Assembly: GCA_044343935.1 (NCBI GenBank)
Contig: JBIJDU010000026.1
Span: forward strand, 1-15,403
DNA from: AcAMD-5 sp044343935
GTDB taxonomy: Bacteria; Actinomycetota; Actinomycetes; S36-B12; UBA5976
Length of the DNA stretch: 15,403 nucleotides
Direction: 5' to 3'
This document shows positions 13,384 to 15,403 of this stretch, one piece after another. The translations under genes and the position numbers were made by a program. The notes beneath the pieces were generated by a model. It ran no database searches, was not told where the DNA came from, and saw nothing but the letters and a program-made list of their open reading frames with translations. How positions within the stretch are numbered: the stretch's first letter is position 1; the number at the start of each line of letters is the position of its first letter.

Positions 13384-13752
13384 TTAGTTCCTTTTAATAG
13401 TTAATTTAGAGCCAACCGCAACATTTGGTAGCGCAGTTTGCGCAATACAAACATCACCTGGTAGCTCAGCTTCAGTGCGACCATTTGCTTTGAGATTTAA
13501 ATGCCCTAGGTTCATCAAGTTCTCACTTGCCACCGGACCTACTGCCAATACCTCAAATTCATAGTCGTCAATTAGTACCAGATCGCCTGCCATTAATTCG
13601 CCGCTAGCATGCTCAACTTTGTGCAAAACACAAAAGCTGTGCAGTTCCTCTGGCGCATTTTCGCCAAAAAACACCAGCATGCCTTCGGCAACAAAGCTAG
13701 GTACTAATTCACCGATAGACGTAACGGTAGTTTGATAAAGCAGTTCGCTCAT
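13384..13752 (-). CDS. srlB: PTS glucitol/sorbitol-type EIIA
   Basis: A 122-residue cytoplasmic phosphocarrier that passes phosphate from HPr to EIIB. It aligns with E. coli SrlB through YQTTVTSIG, ELHSFCVLH and AVGPVASENLMNLGHLNLK. The phosphohistidine is His44 in FCVLHKVEH. Length matches the family (about 120). The ATG lies two bases after the EIIB stop without its own strong ribosome site, so translation is probably coupled. The family name reflects homology; the imported polyol need not be sorbitol, since no sorbitol-6-phosphate dehydrogenase is visible here. Confidence 0.92.
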   Translation of the reverse strand: MSELLYQTTVTSIGELVPSFVAEGMLVFFGENAPEELHSFCVLHKVEHASGELMAGDLVLIDDYEFEVLAVGPVASENLMNLGHLNLKANGRTEAELPGDVCIAQTALPNVAVGSKLTIKRN

Positions 13753-13754
13753 TA

Positions 13755-14129
13755 TTAGTCGACCGGCGTCACATTCTCTGGCTTAACCCCAGAAACAAAT
13801 AGTTCTTCGGTAATGAACATCGCTAACGGGCCAGCAGGTGAAGTTGCGTGAATATCAACTGTTAAAACTTTTTTCATTGGGTACACGCCAACTCGAGCAG
13901 TGCCACCACAGTCAATTACAGCTACGGCAATCTTTTCAAACGGTGCGCTGCTCTTGAAGCCATCAAATGCTTCACCCCCAGTTAGATCAGCAATGTGCTG
14001 AGCTAATGGATGAATGCCGCCACCAGTTACACAATAAATAAGTGGTCGATCTGCAGTTGGTTTTACAACCAAGGGTCCACCCCAGCCGCCTTTACCTTTT
14101 TCAATTTTTACTGCCTTGTACTCAGCCAT
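13755..14129 (-). CDS. srlE: PTS glucitol/sorbitol-type EIIB as a stand-alone protein (N-terminal part of SrlE)
   Basis: A 124-residue protein equal to the N-terminal EIIB domain of E. coli SrlE: IEKGKGGWGGPLVVK, then IYCVTGGGIHPLAQ, AVIDCGGTARVGVYP and GPLAMFITEELFVSGVK. The phosphocysteine is Cys74 in VIDCGG. In E. coli this domain is fused in front of the EIIC2 membrane domain; here it is a separate gene placed after it. AAGGA lies shortly before the ATG, and a strong hairpin sits in the 91 bases upstream. All catalytic features are intact, so the split is functional rather than decay. Confidence 0.92.
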   Translation of the reverse strand: MAEYKAVKIEKGKGGWGGPLVVKPTADRPLIYCVTGGGIHPLAQHIADLTGGEAFDGFKSSAPFEKIAVAVIDCGGTARVGVYPMKKVLTVDIHATSPAGPLAMFITEELFVSGVKPENVTPVD

Positions 14130-14174
14130 CTCTAGTCCTTTCTCTGGAACTTAGGGGGTAACTCTAGATATAAA

Positions 14175-14211
14175 AGAGAGGATGAGCGAAATGAATTCGC
14201 CCATCCTCTCT
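14175..14211 (-). terminator. Strong hairpin between EIIC2 and EIIB genes (partial terminator or RNA-processing/stability element)
   Basis: On the minus strand AGAGAGGATG (14202-14211 complement) pairs perfectly with CATCCTCTCT, continued by a G-U pair and GCGAA/TTCGC, giving about 16 bp around a 5-base loop, followed by TTTT. It looks like an intrinsic terminator with a short T-run. Because the operon continues with EIIB, it probably gives partial read-through or protects the upstream mRNA. Confidence 0.7.
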
Positions 14212-14220
14212 GTGAATAAA

Positions 14221-14766
14221 CTAGTTCGAGCTGTATAGGCCGAAGCTAGCAAAGTACGCAATCACTACAGATAGTGGACCGGTGATCAAGCGCGAGAATA
14301 GAACTGCAGGAACACCAACTTCCACGGTCTCTGGCTCTGCTTCACCAAGGGCAAGACCTACTGGAATGAAGTCGCAACCTACCTGTGGGTTGATTGCGAA
14401 TAGAGCTGGTAGTGAGTACTGCGCTGGGATATTGCCGCGACCGATTTCAACACCTAGCAAGGTACCGACGATCTGCGCAATAACAGCGCCTGGGCCCAAC
14501 AGTGGGCTAAGAATTGGAATCGCACAAACAACAGAAACAATCAACAAGCCAACTAGGCTTGAAGCAAGTCCCTTAATTCCGTTTGCAATCCAGTCACCAA
14601 TACCGGTGGTTAGCACCAAGCCGATAATGAACGAGATAAATGCCATGAACGGGATGATGTTGCGGATTGTGGTATCAACAGTCTCGCGACCTGCTTGATA
14701 CAAAGTTCCAACAACGCCACCAACGCTACGGCCAACTTTTACTAGCAGTGCATTAATTCCGTTCAT
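14221..14766 (-). CDS. srlE: PTS glucitol/sorbitol-type membrane subunit EIIC2 (C-terminal part of SrlE)
   Basis: A 181-residue membrane protein equal to the C-terminal half of E. coli SrlE: LLVKVGRSVGGVVGTLYQAGRE-type start, then IIPFMAFISFIIGLVL, ILSPLLGPGAVIAQIVG, LPALFAINPQVGCDFIPVGL and EVGVPAVLFSRLITGP. Several hydrophobic helices are evident. It lacks the EIIB domain, which is encoded separately downstream. The ATG overlaps the srlA stop by one base. With SrlA it should form the polyol channel. Confidence 0.92.
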   Translation of the reverse strand: MNGINALLVKVGRSVGGVVGTLYQAGRETVDTTIRNIIPFMAFISFIIGLVLTTGIGDWIANGIKGLASSLVGLLIVSVVCAIPILSPLLGPGAVIAQIVGTLLGVEIGRGNIPAQYSLPALFAINPQVGCDFIPVGLALGEAEPETVEVGVPAVLFSRLITGPLSVVIAYFASFGLYSSN

Positions 14767-15356
14767 TAGGCTGCCGCTCCTCTACGTGCCATCATTCGAG
14801 CAGTAATGAACTCAGTCACAATGCCGCGAATGAAGATAACTACAAGTCCAACTAATAGGTAGCGAAGTGCCAAGTCACCAAGGCCAAAGCCGAGAGTCTG
14901 GATGCCAGCTGCAATACCTAGGTAAACGAAAAGTTCACCTGGGTTAGCGTGCGGGAAGATACCGGTAATTGGGTGTACATAAGACACAGCTGAGTCATAG
15001 AACGCTGGCTTATATTTTTCTGGCAAGAAGCGTCCCATGGTGTATGCCATTGGGTTGGTCAGGAAGAACACTGCCAAGAACGGCAAAACCATGTAACGAA
15101 CTGGGTACCACTGGATGCCAGGCTGTGATGCCTTAACACCAAGGGTTTCAATTTTTTCTGGTCCAATAAGTCGAACCAAAGCATTTACGGCTGTGAGCAA
15201 AACAATAAGCGTTGGAAGAATTCCGCCCATCAAGCTGAGCAGAACAGCACCGCCCTCTTGGAAGATCGAAATAAAGTATTCCGCTCCATCGGCGAATGCG
15301 CCCCAAACGCCAGTTGGATCTCCAACTGTTGTTTCAAGCCCAATCATTAGTTTCAT
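14766..15356 (-). CDS. srlA: PTS glucitol/sorbitol-type EIIC
   Basis: A 196-residue membrane protein matching E. coli SrlA: GAEYFISIFQEGGAVLLSLM, GILPTLIVLLTAVNAL, FFLTNPMAYTMGRFLPEKYK and the family block FPHANPGELFVYLGIAAG. Four or so hydrophobic segments are visible. The ATG at 15354-15356 follows GAGGAGG by four bases; a second in-frame ATG three codons on is less well placed. It is the first gene of the operon visible here, and the short upstream sequence holds a palindrome that may be its operator. The promoter itself probably lies beyond the right edge. Confidence 0.92.
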   Translation of the reverse strand: MKLMIGLETTVGDPTGVWGAFADGAEYFISIFQEGGAVLLSLMGGILPTLIVLLTAVNALVRLIGPEKIETLGVKASQPGIQWYPVRYMVLPFLAVFFLTNPMAYTMGRFLPEKYKPAFYDSAVSYVHPITGIFPHANPGELFVYLGIAAGIQTLGFGLGDLALRYLLVGLVVIFIRGIVTEFITARMMARRGAAA

Positions 15357-15377
15357 CCACCCTCCTCAGGGTGTCAG

Positions 15378-15395
15378 GTGGTCTGGTCTGACCAC
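15378..15395. promoter_or_regulatory. FadR-type (GntR family) operator candidate upstream of the PTS operon
   Basis: TGGTCTGACCA (15384-15394) fits the FadR-subfamily half-site pattern TNGTNNNACNA, and it lies inside an overlapping dyad GTGGTC(N6)GACCAC. It is about 30 bases upstream of the srlA ATG. No GntR gene is in the window, so the regulator would be nearby to the right or elsewhere. Confidence 0.42.
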
Positions 15396-15403
15396 GTTCA
15401 CCT

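Noticed and set aside
13755..14766. EIIB/EIIC2 split as a frameshift in srlE
   Set aside because: The domain order is reversed relative to the fused protein and the gap holds a hairpin and a ribosome site.
1..15403. CRISPR arrays, tRNA or rRNA genes, insertion sequences
   Set aside because: No regularly spaced repeats, tRNA-like cloverleaf, rRNA segment or transposase was recognised on either strand.

Overview
The window looks like a compact, moderate-GC (by eye about 45%) genome of a free-living actinomycete, most likely a small-genome freshwater lineage such as the Nanopelagicales (acI). The lineage is inferred, not computed. Support comes from actinobacterial signature genes: GlnR, CarD, SenX3-RegX3, LpqE-type lipoprotein, a Nur-like Fur protein and two SAM-IV riboswitches. 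Genes are tightly packed, with stop/start overlaps and overlapping convergent stops. No stretch over 300 bases lacks a gene.

Region 1 (1-2985, minus strand) is a methionine/SAM regulon. A SAM-IV riboswitch precedes a three-gene polar-amino-acid ABC importer (binding protein, permease, ATPase). A second SAM-IV copy, identical over 85 nt, precedes metY, which runs off the left edge. Both leaders carry a 20-nt hairpin at the aptamer's 3' end and an anti-Shine-Dalgarno element, which suggests translational switching.

Region 2 (3032-6697) has glnR (minus, probably leaderless) divergent from a translationally coupled run: nitrobindin-like haem protein, Nur-like regulator, YgfZ and an R. etli-type asparaginase. 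Region 3 (6694-9380) has gpmA, divergent from the phosphate two-component pair senX3-regX3, with a PHO-box-like repeat between them. Region 4 (9377-11069) has an lpqE-like lipoprotein divergent from carD, followed by an IspD homologue. That homologue has lost its CTP-binding motifs but keeps the acceptor-side motifs.

Region 5 (11054-15403, minus strand) is the most unusual part. It is an operon of a glucitol-family PTS with a split and permuted EIIBC, a COG4091 SAF-domain oxidoreductase (as recalled, the family of Brucella DXR-like DRL), a second cytidylyltransferase and a small zinc-ribbon protein. The second cytidylyltransferase has intact CTP-binding motifs but lacks the IspD acceptor-side motifs, so the two IspD-like proteins are complementary in what they keep. 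A FadR-type palindrome sits just upstream of the operon, and a strong hairpin lies inside it. The best reading is uptake and phosphorylation of a polyol, its oxidoreduction or isomerisation, and CDP activation. A link to the MEP isoprenoid pathway is possible but unproven.
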